NCBI GenBank assembly: GCA_028819195.1 | Contig: JAPPMF010000009.1 | Location: 1-64,000 of the forward strand | DNA length: 64,000 nt | Source: Bin55 sp028819195 | GTDB taxonomy: Bacteria > Pseudomonadota > Gammaproteobacteria > Pseudomonadales > Azotimanducaceae | Direction of reading: 5' to 3' | Shown: piece by piece, positions 54,043 to 63,500 of the stretch | How positions within the stretch are numbered: position 1 is the stretch's first letter | How the letters are laid out: every line of letters starts with the position of its first letter | The notes under the pieces: model-generated | Databases searched by the model: none | Seen by the model: the letters and a program-made list of their open reading frames with translations, nothing else | Told to the model about the DNA's origin: nothing | Made by a program: the position numbers and the translations under genes

Positions 54043-55065
54043 CTAGACTTCGAGGGGGCGGTCAATCCGAATTGGATTCATCCACGCCTCAAGCGCATGA
54101 ATAACGTCTTCCATACTGTCATAACGTTTCTCACGGTCGGAGTGTGTACACCGTAAACACACTTCTTCTAATTCTTCCGGAATATCTAGTTGCGGTGTGC
54201 GACTCGAAGGACTAATCTGAACACTCTTCTTGATGTTTTCGATTACCGTCAAAACATCGTTCCCTTCGATCATTCGTTCTAAAGCCAGAACTTCAAATAG
54301 TAATGTTCCAATACTATAAATGTCTGTACGATAATCGACGTAACTCGGATGTGTGAGTTGTTCCAAAGACATGTAAGGTGGTGTACCCTGCAACGGTGAA
54401 CGCTGGGTTAATGGTAGGTTTTCGTCATTTATGTTGAAAGATTTATATGAAAAATCTTGCTGAGCTTGATCAATCTCAGCTAACATCTCATCGTTATCCC
54501 ACACTTTTGCCATACCCCAATCTAGCACCATTACTTCACCAAATTCACCAACCAGAATGTTTTCTGGTTTCATATCTCGGTGTACAACACCGTGAATATG
54601 CGCGTAATGTAGGGCGTGACATGCTTCCGAAATCACATCGATCAAACGAAACAAATCAAATCCTTCGACCTCATGGGAATTGTGTTTTTGACAACGGTCA
54701 ATAATTTCGCGTAAAGTTGACCCGTGTACAAGTTTCATCGTGAAGTAGTAATTACCTTTCACATCTCTACCTAGCTCGTAGGTGGGGATCGTGTTGGGAT
54801 GCTGCAGCATTGCGGTAACTCGCGCTTCGCGCAGAAAGCGTGCGCATTCCACTGGGTTCTTCGCCAATTCTGGCTTCAGCATCTTATGGCAAATCGTCCG
54901 GCGTAAATGCAAATCCTTACATGAACTGATGATGCAAGTTCCGCCTTTTGTAATGGTCTTGAAATACATGTAGCGCAACCGATTATCCGGTCGTTCAGGT
55001 AGCAAGGTATCTGTCTCCTTGCGATACACCTTAGGATAGGCATCAGGCTGTTTTGGATAGAGCAC
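54043..55065 (-). CDS. Hanks-type serine/threonine protein kinase
   Basis: This 340-residue soluble kinase has a complete catalytic core. The Gly-rich loop is degenerate (KGGTCIISSC, 40-49), with Lys61 for ATP, Glu80 in helix C, HRDMKPEN at 162-169, DWG (182-184) in place of DFG, and GTPPYMSLEQL (activation-segment end). A DxYSIGTLLFE block and a C-lobe Arg follow. No membrane helix, PASTA, FHA or sensor domain is present. It starts with GTG. It is divergent from the channel operon at 55213, with 147 nt between starts, and I infer that it acts with that operon. Family secure; targets unknown. Confidence 0.9.
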   Translation of the reverse strand: MLYPKQPDAYPKVYRKETDTLLPERPDNRLRYMYFKTITKGGTCIISSCKDLHLRRTICHKMLKPELAKNPVECARFLREARVTAMLQHPNTIPTYELGRDVKGNYYFTMKLVHGSTLREIIDRCQKHNSHEVEGFDLFRLIDVISEACHALHYAHIHGVVHRDMKPENILVGEFGEVMVLDWGMAKVWDNDEMLAEIDQAQQDFSYKSFNINDENLPLTQRSPLQGTPPYMSLEQLTHPSYVDYRTDIYSIGTLLFEVLALERMIEGNDVLTVIENIKKSVQISPSSRTPQLDIPEELEEVCLRCTHSDREKRYDSMEDVIHALEAWMNPIRIDRPLEV

Positions 55066-55212
55066 GGTTAGTCGAAATTACTAAATTACTAAAATTTTAG
55101 GACAGGCTGTCATATTACGTTTCGTATGTATGATAGACATTCCATCGATCTAGTAAACATTTTTTTAGAATTTCTCCGTCATTTTTTCGACTTATTCAAT
55201 TAAGGAACCCAT

Positions 55213-56250
55213 GTGATCATTGCCGTTGCTCTCTACTTCATTCTGATTCTGCTTGTATTAGTTAATGTGATGCAAGCTTTTGAATGGTCCGTGTTTTGGG
55301 CTGCGATTCCCTTTGTTCTTGTGATCTTAAGTGTGGGGGGAGTCTACATGTGGAAAAGTACTCGCCGAGTAATGCTAACCGCCCTCGGATACGTCGGAAT
55401 GATCGCTCTAACAGCGGTCGCTATCACGCTAGCTTTTCCAGCATACGAAATCATTTTTTCCGATAGTAGCAGTAATTGGACAGCTAACTTGACGCAAATA
55501 TTTTTCTCGTCGATCGGACTCTACGTCTGTGGTCTATGGATCCGCGCAACAACCTGGGACCAAGCAGACTCGCTTGAATGGTTAGCAAAATTCTTAGGTG
55601 GCCCAAGTCTGTATCTGACCATGGTGAGTGCTTTAATCCTGTGTTCAGCTACATTACTTGCTATGGAATGGTTACAAGAAGTACAAGAGTGGGCCTTAAC
55701 GATCACTCCCCGATTCCTCGCACGCGGAATTATCCCACCGCTAACGTTATTCCTATTCTTTTGGGGCATCCTGTTATTGTTAAGCAAGTGGTGGAATACG
55801 TTCTACCTTCGTCTCTCGATCAACCGTTGGGAAAGTGGAGTACCAATAAACGAACGTTCGAATTTAGATCGTGTCCGCAATGTCATGAACGATGCGAATA
55901 AGTTCGAAGATCAAATGCGTTTTCTGTGGCGTCGCCATGACGAGTCGTATCTAGTACCAAGGTACATTTCGTTCGCGACACCAGTACTTGGTTTTATCGG
56001 TACTGTGTTAGGTATTTCATTAGCGGCCGACGGCATTCGAAAGATTATTGGAACCGACTCTGGTCTCAGTGGGCTATCGAACGAATTAGGTTCCGCGATC
56101 GCTCCGCTTGGAATCGCATTCGATACAACGTTAATTGCTCTTTCGCTAAGCATTGCTCTGACTCTGTTACTCGCTCTAGTACAACGCGGCGAAGAAAGAA
56201 CCTTAACCGTACTCGAACGACATATGAAAGAGCGTCTCCATGTTCACTGA
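55213..56250 (+). CDS. MotA/TolQ/ExbB-type proton-channel protein
   Basis: This 345-residue polytopic protein has several N-terminal helices (about 1-20, 27-45, 55-78) and helices near 135-155 and 170-195. A typical MotA/TolQ/ExbB core follows: PVLGFIGTVLGISLA near 253-267 and LGSAIAPLGIAFDTTLIALSLSIALTL near 290-316. The conserved Thr residues that line the ion path are present. The N-terminal extra helices exceed ExbB or TolQ (about 230-245 aa). It starts with GTG and overlaps the next gene by 11 nt. In this family the protein forms a pentameric stator around two ExbD-like helices and turns proton flow into movement. Confidence 0.85.
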   Translation: MIIAVALYFILILLVLVNVMQAFEWSVFWAAIPFVLVILSVGGVYMWKSTRRVMLTALGYVGMIALTAVAITLAFPAYEIIFSDSSSNWTANLTQIFFSSIGLYVCGLWIRATTWDQADSLEWLAKFLGGPSLYLTMVSALILCSATLLAMEWLQEVQEWALTITPRFLARGIIPPLTLFLFFWGILLLLSKWWNTFYLRLSINRWESGVPINERSNLDRVRNVMNDANKFEDQMRFLWRRHDESYLVPRYISFATPVLGFIGTVLGISLAADGIRKIIGTDSGLSGLSNELGSAIAPLGIAFDTTLIALSLSIALTLLLALVQRGEERTLTVLERHMKERLHVH

Positions 56251-56794
56251 CACCGGCAGTAACAACTCGCGTAGTCTGGAAGACAATCCACGACCGCGTC
56301 AACAGGAGGACAACAGTGCCCCAATGATGGCTGTTTTCGGAGGAATGTTTGCGTTAATGCTAGTCTTTCTCGTCGTCATCAACGCTGTTTCTGAGGCCGC
56401 TGTTAGAGAACGCTTAAAAGATAGCGCAGATGATGGATCGTACCGGATTCAACGTGAGGATGGAGGATTTGGTTATTCAATCATCGTCTTCCCAGAAGCT
56501 ATCAGAATTGTCGAAACAGCACAGGGTATTGGGCGTGGTGCGATCTGTGATCAAGGTAGTGCGTTTCGTGAGTATGTTGAAAGAATATATCGCGACTCGA
56601 ACGATCAACTCTTGTTTTTTATTCTCGAAGAAAGTGTTTCAACGATGGCTGAGGCACGTAACTGTATACGAGAACTTATGTGGCCACAACAAGTATCAAT
56701 CGGTTGGGTCATTGCCGATAACGAATTCTTGAAATCCGTAATGTTGGATGATATTCCCGAATATATAAAAGAACACGCGGATACCATACCGTGA
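56240..56794 (+). CDS. ExbD/MotB-like single-pass protein lacking the transmembrane Asp
   Basis: This 184-residue protein has a short cytoplasmic N-terminus (about 28 aa), one membrane helix (29-50, MMAVFGGMFALMLVFLVVINAV) and a periplasmic domain of about 130 residues. Topology, size and position after the channel gene match ExbD/TolR/MotB. The helix contains no Asp, although ExbD and MotB have one as the proton site. So this subunit is probably structural, working with the next gene product. The periplasmic part shows no OmpA peptidoglycan-binding motif. The start overlaps the upstream gene by 11 nt, and its stop overlaps the next start (GTGA). Confidence 0.65.
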   Translation: MFTDTGSNNSRSLEDNPRPRQQEDNSAPMMAVFGGMFALMLVFLVVINAVSEAAVRERLKDSADDGSYRIQREDGGFGYSIIVFPEAIRIVETAQGIGRGAICDQGSAFREYVERIYRDSNDQLLFFILEESVSTMAEARNCIRELMWPQQVSIGWVIADNEFLKSVMLDDIPEYIKEHADTIP

Positions 56795-58521
56795 GTTCTT
56801 CGGCTGCTCGAATTCCTAATTTCTCCGGTGTCGCGTTAGTCGATATCTTGGCAAACGGTGTTGCCGTACTGATCATTGTGATCGTGCTCAGTATCGCCGC
56901 GCGCGCGGAAAAAGAAGAACGTTATTCGGAAAAAGTTCAGGAAGTATCAGCAGTCATGACGCGAGAATTTAGCACCTCTCTAGTACTAAATCGTTTAGCA
57001 GCAAGTCCACCAGCCCAACTACATGATTACGAGACCTCTGAAATGGATCAAATCTGGGATCCCATCATCATGCCGGTAATCGAATTTCATAGTTCATTCG
57101 TCCGCGATCCATACTCAGGCGCCGTGTGGAGCCGGAACGAACTATTACAGTCTCCTAACGGTCTCGATTCTTTTTTGATGGATCTCGGCGAATATTCGCG
57201 AACTCACGTACGCGGCGATATCTATGATGTCGGTACCTATTACCTTGTTATGTCGATATTACGAGATCACAATATTCGAATTTGGCATTGGCACTTTATC
57301 GGTGGTGTCGGCGGCGCCGACACAGCTGGCTCTGCCGCCGATTGTCCGCCTGGAGTTAGTTATGAAGACTGTCTTCAGTTAGGTGCTGATGGACGCGCTA
57401 ATTACCTCGCGCAGCAGGATGATCTCGGCGTACTCAGTGGGTTCGCGAGCGACAATGCAGACCAAACCCAAGATGACCCTGGCGCTTCCTGGCCACCGAC
57501 AGATGACCCCACACAACAACAACCAGACGGTCAAATGGATGACCAAGTACCTGGTACTGCTGTGGTTCCTGAAGGATCAAGTCTCGGTCGTGGTGGAAAT
57601 CCGAATTTACCCGAAGGTGCTTTAGAAAGTTTTCCCGATGCAAGACCGCCGTCGAACTCAAGCGGCTCCTCTCAAAACCTTGGACCCGGCGACGGTAGCA
57701 GTGGTAACGAACAGGGAAATAGCTTCACTATCAGACTCGCTGACCCCTCGGCTCAAGATAGAGTTATCGAAGGTATTGCAATGGAAATGCCCGAACCGCA
57801 GCAGGTTTTAAGAGCTTTAATGTTGTACTTGAATGCGATTCAAGAAATGCTCAATAACGATCGTCCTCCGACCGAAATATTGGACAACTTCACCGATCAA
57901 CTATCTTTGAATCTGCAGGTACTAGACGCACTACCCATTGAAGAACGAAACATTGTCGACGACTTGTATGCGAGTATGCAGTTACGGCTTCAATCTCCTA
58001 ATGCAGCGGCATGGGAACCACTAGCGATCACAACTGAATTTGAGGAAAATTTAGAGTACGGATTTCTTAACATTTTGCCAAACCGAGTCCTGCTTGACGC
58101 GGTCGCCGTAACCGATCCAGCTAATTCTGACCTAGATGAAATGGCTTCACCGCGGTTATTGATCAATATGTTTCCTGATGTTTGGCAAGGATTACAAGTT
58201 ACGTTAACGCAAGGTTCGGTACTGTTAATGTCGCCTAAAAATCCAGCGGTGGATGAACCCTCCTGGTATGCAGTTGCGTATTTGTCTTCGACCTTAGACG
58301 ATATGATTGTCGGTTTTCTTTACGGTCGACTAGACGAAGAAGGTTACTTTTCGATATATTCCGACAGTAATAGAGTTCGCTTAGACTACCAAGAAATAAC
58401 CCCATCACCAATCACCGCATTCTTTGGGGCTAAAGCATGGCTTATGACCATGTACATCGTGTTTGGTTTACTGTTGTTCCTGTTTTTCTTATTCTGGCGC
58501 CCGGGTCTTAAAAACACGTGA
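56791..58521 (+). CDS. ExbD/MotB-like protein with large periplasmic region and C-terminal anchor
   Basis: This 576-residue protein begins with a membrane helix (about 13-37) reading GVALVDILANGVAVLII, with Asp18 at the position of the proton-binding Asp of ExbD/MotB. The periplasmic portion has a folded part (about 60-200) with HWHFIGG. A Pro/Gly/Asn/Gln/Asp-rich low-complexity segment (about 215-310) and a further domain to about 545 follow. It ends in a second membrane helix (548-570) and a short cytoplasmic tail. The two-anchor arrangement is unusual for ExbD proteins. I recognise no named family. GTG start, 4-nt overlaps at both ends. Confidence 0.65.
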   Translation: MSSSAARIPNFSGVALVDILANGVAVLIIVIVLSIAARAEKEERYSEKVQEVSAVMTREFSTSLVLNRLAASPPAQLHDYETSEMDQIWDPIIMPVIEFHSSFVRDPYSGAVWSRNELLQSPNGLDSFLMDLGEYSRTHVRGDIYDVGTYYLVMSILRDHNIRIWHWHFIGGVGGADTAGSAADCPPGVSYEDCLQLGADGRANYLAQQDDLGVLSGFASDNADQTQDDPGASWPPTDDPTQQQPDGQMDDQVPGTAVVPEGSSLGRGGNPNLPEGALESFPDARPPSNSSGSSQNLGPGDGSSGNEQGNSFTIRLADPSAQDRVIEGIAMEMPEPQQVLRALMLYLNAIQEMLNNDRPPTEILDNFTDQLSLNLQVLDALPIEERNIVDDLYASMQLRLQSPNAAAWEPLAITTEFEENLEYGFLNILPNRVLLDAVAVTDPANSDLDEMASPRLLINMFPDVWQGLQVTLTQGSVLLMSPKNPAVDEPSWYAVAYLSSTLDDMIVGFLYGRLDEEGYFSIYSDSNRVRLDYQEITPSPITAFFGAKAWLMTMYIVFGLLLFLFFLFWRPGLKNT

Positions 58522-60101
58522 GAAAATGGCGTGGTCCCATCATAGTTCTCGTGTTGTTTCTCATTGGTGGAGTGGGAATTACACTATTGAATCTTGGGCG
58601 AACCGATATAGATGCGATCGAGATTAATCTCGAAATTCCACAGGCTACTGACGCCGCATCTAAAGCTGTCGACGACGCCGTTTTACACGCCATCGAAACC
58701 GGTTCTTTAAGTCCCGAACTACGAATTCGGCTACAAAAACCACTCCGCTCTGTTTACATCAACGATTTTCATGTCGACACGTGTGAGGTGTCGCAAGGTG
58801 AATATGAAAGTTTCTTAGAGTGGCTTGAAACACGCGGCGATGAAACAAATCAACCAACCATACCCGAGTGGTTGCGTTCGCTGTCAACTAAACATCGTAC
58901 TGCTGGCATTATCAGTTCGCCGGCTAGCGGCGTAACTCAAGCTGGAGCAGTGATGTACTGCGAAATGGTAGGCGGACGACTTCCGCAAATTGAAGAACTT
59001 GAGGTAGCGGCTAGCGGTATCGAGGGGCGACTATACCCGTGGGGTAATGAATTCGAAGGATCAGCTTGGCCGTTTATGGAACCAGATCGAAATGCCCAAC
59101 AAGCTTGCGGAACACATTTGCTGAGTTCTACACCTGATGGGATACACGACTTAGCGAACAATGTCATGGAATGGACTATTGGGACGATGAGCCCTGAGCT
59201 GCTTCAGTCGCCTGATCTCATACCGGTAATGGGGGCACCACCGGTTCGTAATCGTGCACGCGAACTCTACGCACTCAGCGCGGCTTGGTATGCCGTTCAA
59301 GGTAGCGTACAAAGTCACCATTTAGGTTTTCGTTGTGTGTATGACACCCCACCGCGACCGATCCTCCCGTGGGATGAATTTCGCGGCGAGACTGTGCATG
59401 TCGAAAGCGGTGAATACCAAATTGGTATTTCACCAGATGCCCGCATCACGGCTTTCATGACGAAAATTCCCAATGATGCCAACATTCCATTACGCGAGTT
59501 AGCGCGTTCGATGGATCAGATTCCGGACCGCTTACAGGTTGATCGCTGTGAAGTGACTCGCAGTGAGTACGCACAATTTTTACAAGATCCGCTGGTACAA
59601 GCAGGACTGTATGCCAATGACAATGAACCCTCGCGGCATTCACATATACCACTTGATTGGGCAGAACAACAGAAAAACCTCGATTTACCGGTTACTGGAG
59701 TGACCTGGTGGTCAGCAGATGCTTTTGCACGTTGGTCTCGAGGTCGATTACCCACCGCTGAGGAATGGCGCGCCATCGCTGCCGGTGGCGAAGGAAGAAT
59801 CTATCCATGGGGTGATATTTATGAACCAAATGGTGCAGCTGTTGGCGACGATGCAGAAGGGACTTTAGTTCCTTGTCACGAAACTACTTTAGACGTTACC
59901 GTAGAAGGGGTACGACACCTTGGGGGTAACGTGTCAGAATGGACACGATCCATTAGTCATGAACGCGGTGCACTGACCATGTGGGTACACGGTGGAAACT
60001 GGATTCTTCCCGGACTAAAAACGGCACAAACAGTGTTTGGTCGTAAAGTCACACTCGGTCATCGATCGCGCAGTATCGGATTTCGCGTCGTTTACGATTA
60101 G
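58518..60101 (+). CDS. membrane-anchored protein with two SUMF1/FGE-fold domains
   Basis: This 527-residue protein has an N-terminal helix (about 8-24) and then two copies of the SUMF1 (formylglycine-generating-enzyme, C-type-lectin-like) fold. Domain 1 (about 78-275) shows VDTCEVSQGEYESFL, GGRLPQIEELEVAASG, YPWGNEF, DLANNVMEWT and LGFRCVYD. Domain 2 (about 293-527) shows VDRCEVTRSEYAQFL, RGRLPTAEEWRAIAAGGEGRIYPWGD, HLGGNVSEWT and IGFRVVYD. The paired catalytic Cys of true FGE are absent from both C-terminal blocks. The domains are therefore more likely binding or non-sulfatase modules. GTG start, 4-nt overlap with the preceding gene. Confidence 0.85.
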   Translation: MRKWRGPIIVLVLFLIGGVGITLLNLGRTDIDAIEINLEIPQATDAASKAVDDAVLHAIETGSLSPELRIRLQKPLRSVYINDFHVDTCEVSQGEYESFLEWLETRGDETNQPTIPEWLRSLSTKHRTAGIISSPASGVTQAGAVMYCEMVGGRLPQIEELEVAASGIEGRLYPWGNEFEGSAWPFMEPDRNAQQACGTHLLSSTPDGIHDLANNVMEWTIGTMSPELLQSPDLIPVMGAPPVRNRARELYALSAAWYAVQGSVQSHHLGFRCVYDTPPRPILPWDEFRGETVHVESGEYQIGISPDARITAFMTKIPNDANIPLRELARSMDQIPDRLQVDRCEVTRSEYAQFLQDPLVQAGLYANDNEPSRHSHIPLDWAEQQKNLDLPVTGVTWWSADAFARWSRGRLPTAEEWRAIAAGGEGRIYPWGDIYEPNGAAVGDDAEGTLVPCHETTLDVTVEGVRHLGGNVSEWTRSISHERGALTMWVHGGNWILPGLKTAQTVFGRKVTLGHRSRSIGFRVVYD

Positions 60102-60572
60102 TTCGACATAGTTGAAATAAATGTTTTGCACTTATCCTTTAATTCGAAACTAACTAATCGAAATATTTGAATGCGAACATCATGATGAAACTTTGGTTAA
60201 ATCCGTACACTTTTACTTTTTGCGATTTCAGATAAAATAAAAGCTATTCGTAGTGTCTTGACGGCTTTGAGTAGTCAGCAATACTTGCCGCAAGAGATTG
60301 TCGAAATTTGGATAGTAAAGGCTTACAACACTATGAGAATATAAATCTTGAGAAAAACTTTATGAGGAGAGATTAACAAGATTTCACGATACGTATGCGC
60401 TCAAACTTTAAAGTCATTTGGATTTTGGCACGGATTAGTATGGTTTTTTGTCTAAAAAATTCGCTAAGAAAACTGAGTGGAAGTTTACGGTGTGAGTGTA
60501 CGTTTCGTACTATTCTTTTAGATATTCACCTAAAACAAAAATGCAATTTTGCGATATGAGGAACAAAGAACT
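60102..60572. other. intergenic region upstream of the second TonB receptor
   Basis: About 470 AT-rich bases carry no gene. The first 150 nt presumably include the end of the four-gene operon, but no T-tailed hairpin is clear. The right part holds AT-rich stretches suitable for a promoter and the GAGGAA ribosome site of the receptor. I found no repeat. Confidence 0.45.
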
Positions 60573-63500
60573 ATGTTTCAACGACTAAGAACATTACCCT
60601 CTGCTTTGTGGTTAGTGTTATTGCTTCTTTTCTCGTTCACGCTAGCAGCTTCATTACAAGCGCAAGAGGACGACGAAGACGATGCAGATGCTGCCACAGA
60701 AGAAGCAGATGACGATGAGGATGAGGATTCTGATGCGTCTACTGAGCCGATGGAGGAGATGACTGTAACGGGTTCGCGATTGATTCGGGATACGTACAAT
60801 AACATCTCACCAATTCAGATTATCAACTCTGAGCGAGAACGCGAAGCTGGACTCATCGACGTTGCAGAAATCTTGCAGAATTCTACGCAAGCACAAGGCC
60901 AGCAAATTGACCTCACCTACACTGGGTACGTGTTAGACGACGGTCCCGGTTCATCTACTATTTCATTACGCGGCTTAGGCGCTTCAAGATCGCTCGTCTT
61001 AGTGAATGGTCGCCGTATGGCACCAGCCGGAGTTGAAGGTGCTCCAAGTAATCCAGACCTTAATCTAATTCCGGGTGCTTTGGTTCAACAATACGAACTA
61101 TTGCTTGATGGTGCGTCCTCCGTTTATGGTTCTGATGCCGTCGGCGGAGTGGTTAATGTCATTCTTGCGAAAGACTTCGATGGACTTGAGATTGATAGCT
61201 ATTTCGATTACGATGAGTACAGTGGTTTAACTTCACAATCGTTGTCTCTTAAGTGGGGACAAAACTATGATCGTGGTTTTTATGGGATTGGTATGACGTT
61301 CAACGATCAACCCGAATTTACTCGTGCTGATGCTAGGAGTTATCAAGGTTGCACTGGAGCTGCCGAAGTCACCCAAGACGGCGAAGTTCGTAACACTAGT
61401 CAGTGGTTTTCGTACTTGTATGGAATGAAATGGGATGAAGGCTGTGGTTATTCCGGATTACACGGTGGCTGGATAACGAGCGTGCCTTTTGGTCCGTTGT
61501 TCCATACGCCTGGATCATCGAACGGTGGATGGAGAGATTTTTCTGTTTCCCGCCTTCGTGTTTTTGGACAATGGTTCTATTCAGACATGGATGGCGACGG
61601 TTTTAACGACGTAAGTTGGCAAGATTATGCGAGAGACAAACATCAAATGTTCGCGACACTGTATCCCGAATTTACCAGACGAAATGTCATGGCATATGGT
61701 GAATACACTTTCCCGGGAGAGATGAATTTGACTACGTTCTTTGAATTAGGTTACGGAAGTCGTTCAAATACGCAAAACGGCGGCGGATACCAGCTCTTCC
61801 CGTTTGTTAATCCATTAAATCCGTTCAACCCTTGTAATCCTTTCGGTCAAGGAGTAGACTGTGGTACCGCCATAAATGGATTTTTAGCGCAGCCCTCGGT
61901 ACGGCAACAGTTTATCGAGACATTTGGCTGTGATCCAGGTCCCGGTGGTTCATGCGATCTCTCACAGGGACCAGCAGGTCCTATTTGGGTCCGGCCCGTT
62001 GTAGTTATAGAAGGAGACCGCAATATTACGACCGTAGATGTTGCACAAATCCGTTTCGTAGGTGGTGCACGGTTCGATATGCCATTCCTCTCGAATTACG
62101 GCTCTCGTAGTGGCTGGCAAGCGGAATTTTTCGTTTCCTATTCGGATTCAACAGGAGAAACCTTCCGTGAAGGTGTTCTTGAAGATCGGTTGGAATTTGC
62201 TCTAGGCAATATGTCAGCCTATGGGATTCCTTGCGACGCAGGTCCAAACGCTACCATTTCAGAAGAAGATAAAGCTGGGTGTGTACCAGTTAACTTGTTT
62301 GCACCGAGCGTGATGAACATAGAAACACATCAAGGTCATTTTGCCACTCAACAAGAACGAGATTATTTATTCGGCTCGCGTGAATTTGACACGGACATCA
62401 GCCAACTGTTGGTCTCGTACTACATGACCGGTAATCTCTATAGCATGCAAGGAGGAACAGTTGCAGCTGGCTTCGGATTTGAATGGCGCCAAGATGAGAT
62501 CGACTCCATACCTAATGACGTCGCTGCTCAAGGTAAATTTTTCGGCTTTAGCGCTGACCAAGGTGCTGTCGGTGAGAAGTCTGTCTACGAGTGGTTTGGC
62601 GAAATCGAATTTCCGATCTTAGGTAATTTACCATTTGCCAACGAGCTGACAGTGAATTTGTCGGCGCGAAATACCGAAGAAGAGTATTCTGGAAACGCAT
62701 GGACTTATTCAGCAAAAATGGCTTACCGACCCGTTTCGTCGTTCTTGATTCGAGGAACGAAAGGTACTTCTTTCCGCGCCCCGAATCTACGAGAATTATT
62801 CTTGCTAGCGCAAACTGGGTTCCTAAATTTATTTGATCCTTGTGTCATTCCTACCGCAGCTACTGACCCAATTACGGGCGAGTATTTACCTGACGAAGAT
62901 CGTCGGGAAGAGCACGTATTGAGGAATTGTCGCAATAACGGTGTCGATCCTACTGCATTATTTGGATTCCCCAGTTCTAGCGTGGAAGTCGCCGCTGGTG
63001 GTGCGTTAGATCTGTTACCAGAAACCTCAACCTCAGAGACTTGGGGATTCAGCTTTGAACAACCATTTACCAACGCATTTGCGTTGGCGTTTGGTGGCTC
63101 CGTATATAACGTTAGTATCGACGATACGATTGTTGAACCTTCAGCTGGTTTTATTATTCGCGACTGCTATTACAGTGAACGTGGCGACAGCCCGTTTTGT
63201 CAACGAATCACCCGTGGACCCGATGGCCGTTTTAGTTACATTCATCAGGGTTTTATCAATCGTGATAACGAATCAGTTCGTGGAATCGACTTTAATCTGA
63301 CGTTTGCTGACACCTTCACAATATTTGACCGACCAATCGCTTTTGGTTTCGATTTTATAACCCATAAATTGTTAGAACGTTCCTCCGTTACGATAACCGA
63401 CATAGAGGAACGCAATGAAGATGTGTCAGAATGGTACTTCCCAAGATATCGTCATCGAATGACTCTACGTGCGCAATTCAGTCAGATGCGTATCAGTTGG

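Noticed and set aside
55213..58521. Zorya defence system
   Set aside because: The channel and ExbD/MotB-like genes recall ZorA/ZorB, but there is no OmpA-type peptidoglycan domain in the small subunit and no ZorC or ZorD. Kinase and SUMF1 genes accompany them instead.
58518..60101. Formylglycine-generating enzyme activating a sulfatase
   Set aside because: The paired catalytic Cys are missing in both domains and no sulfatase gene is in the window.
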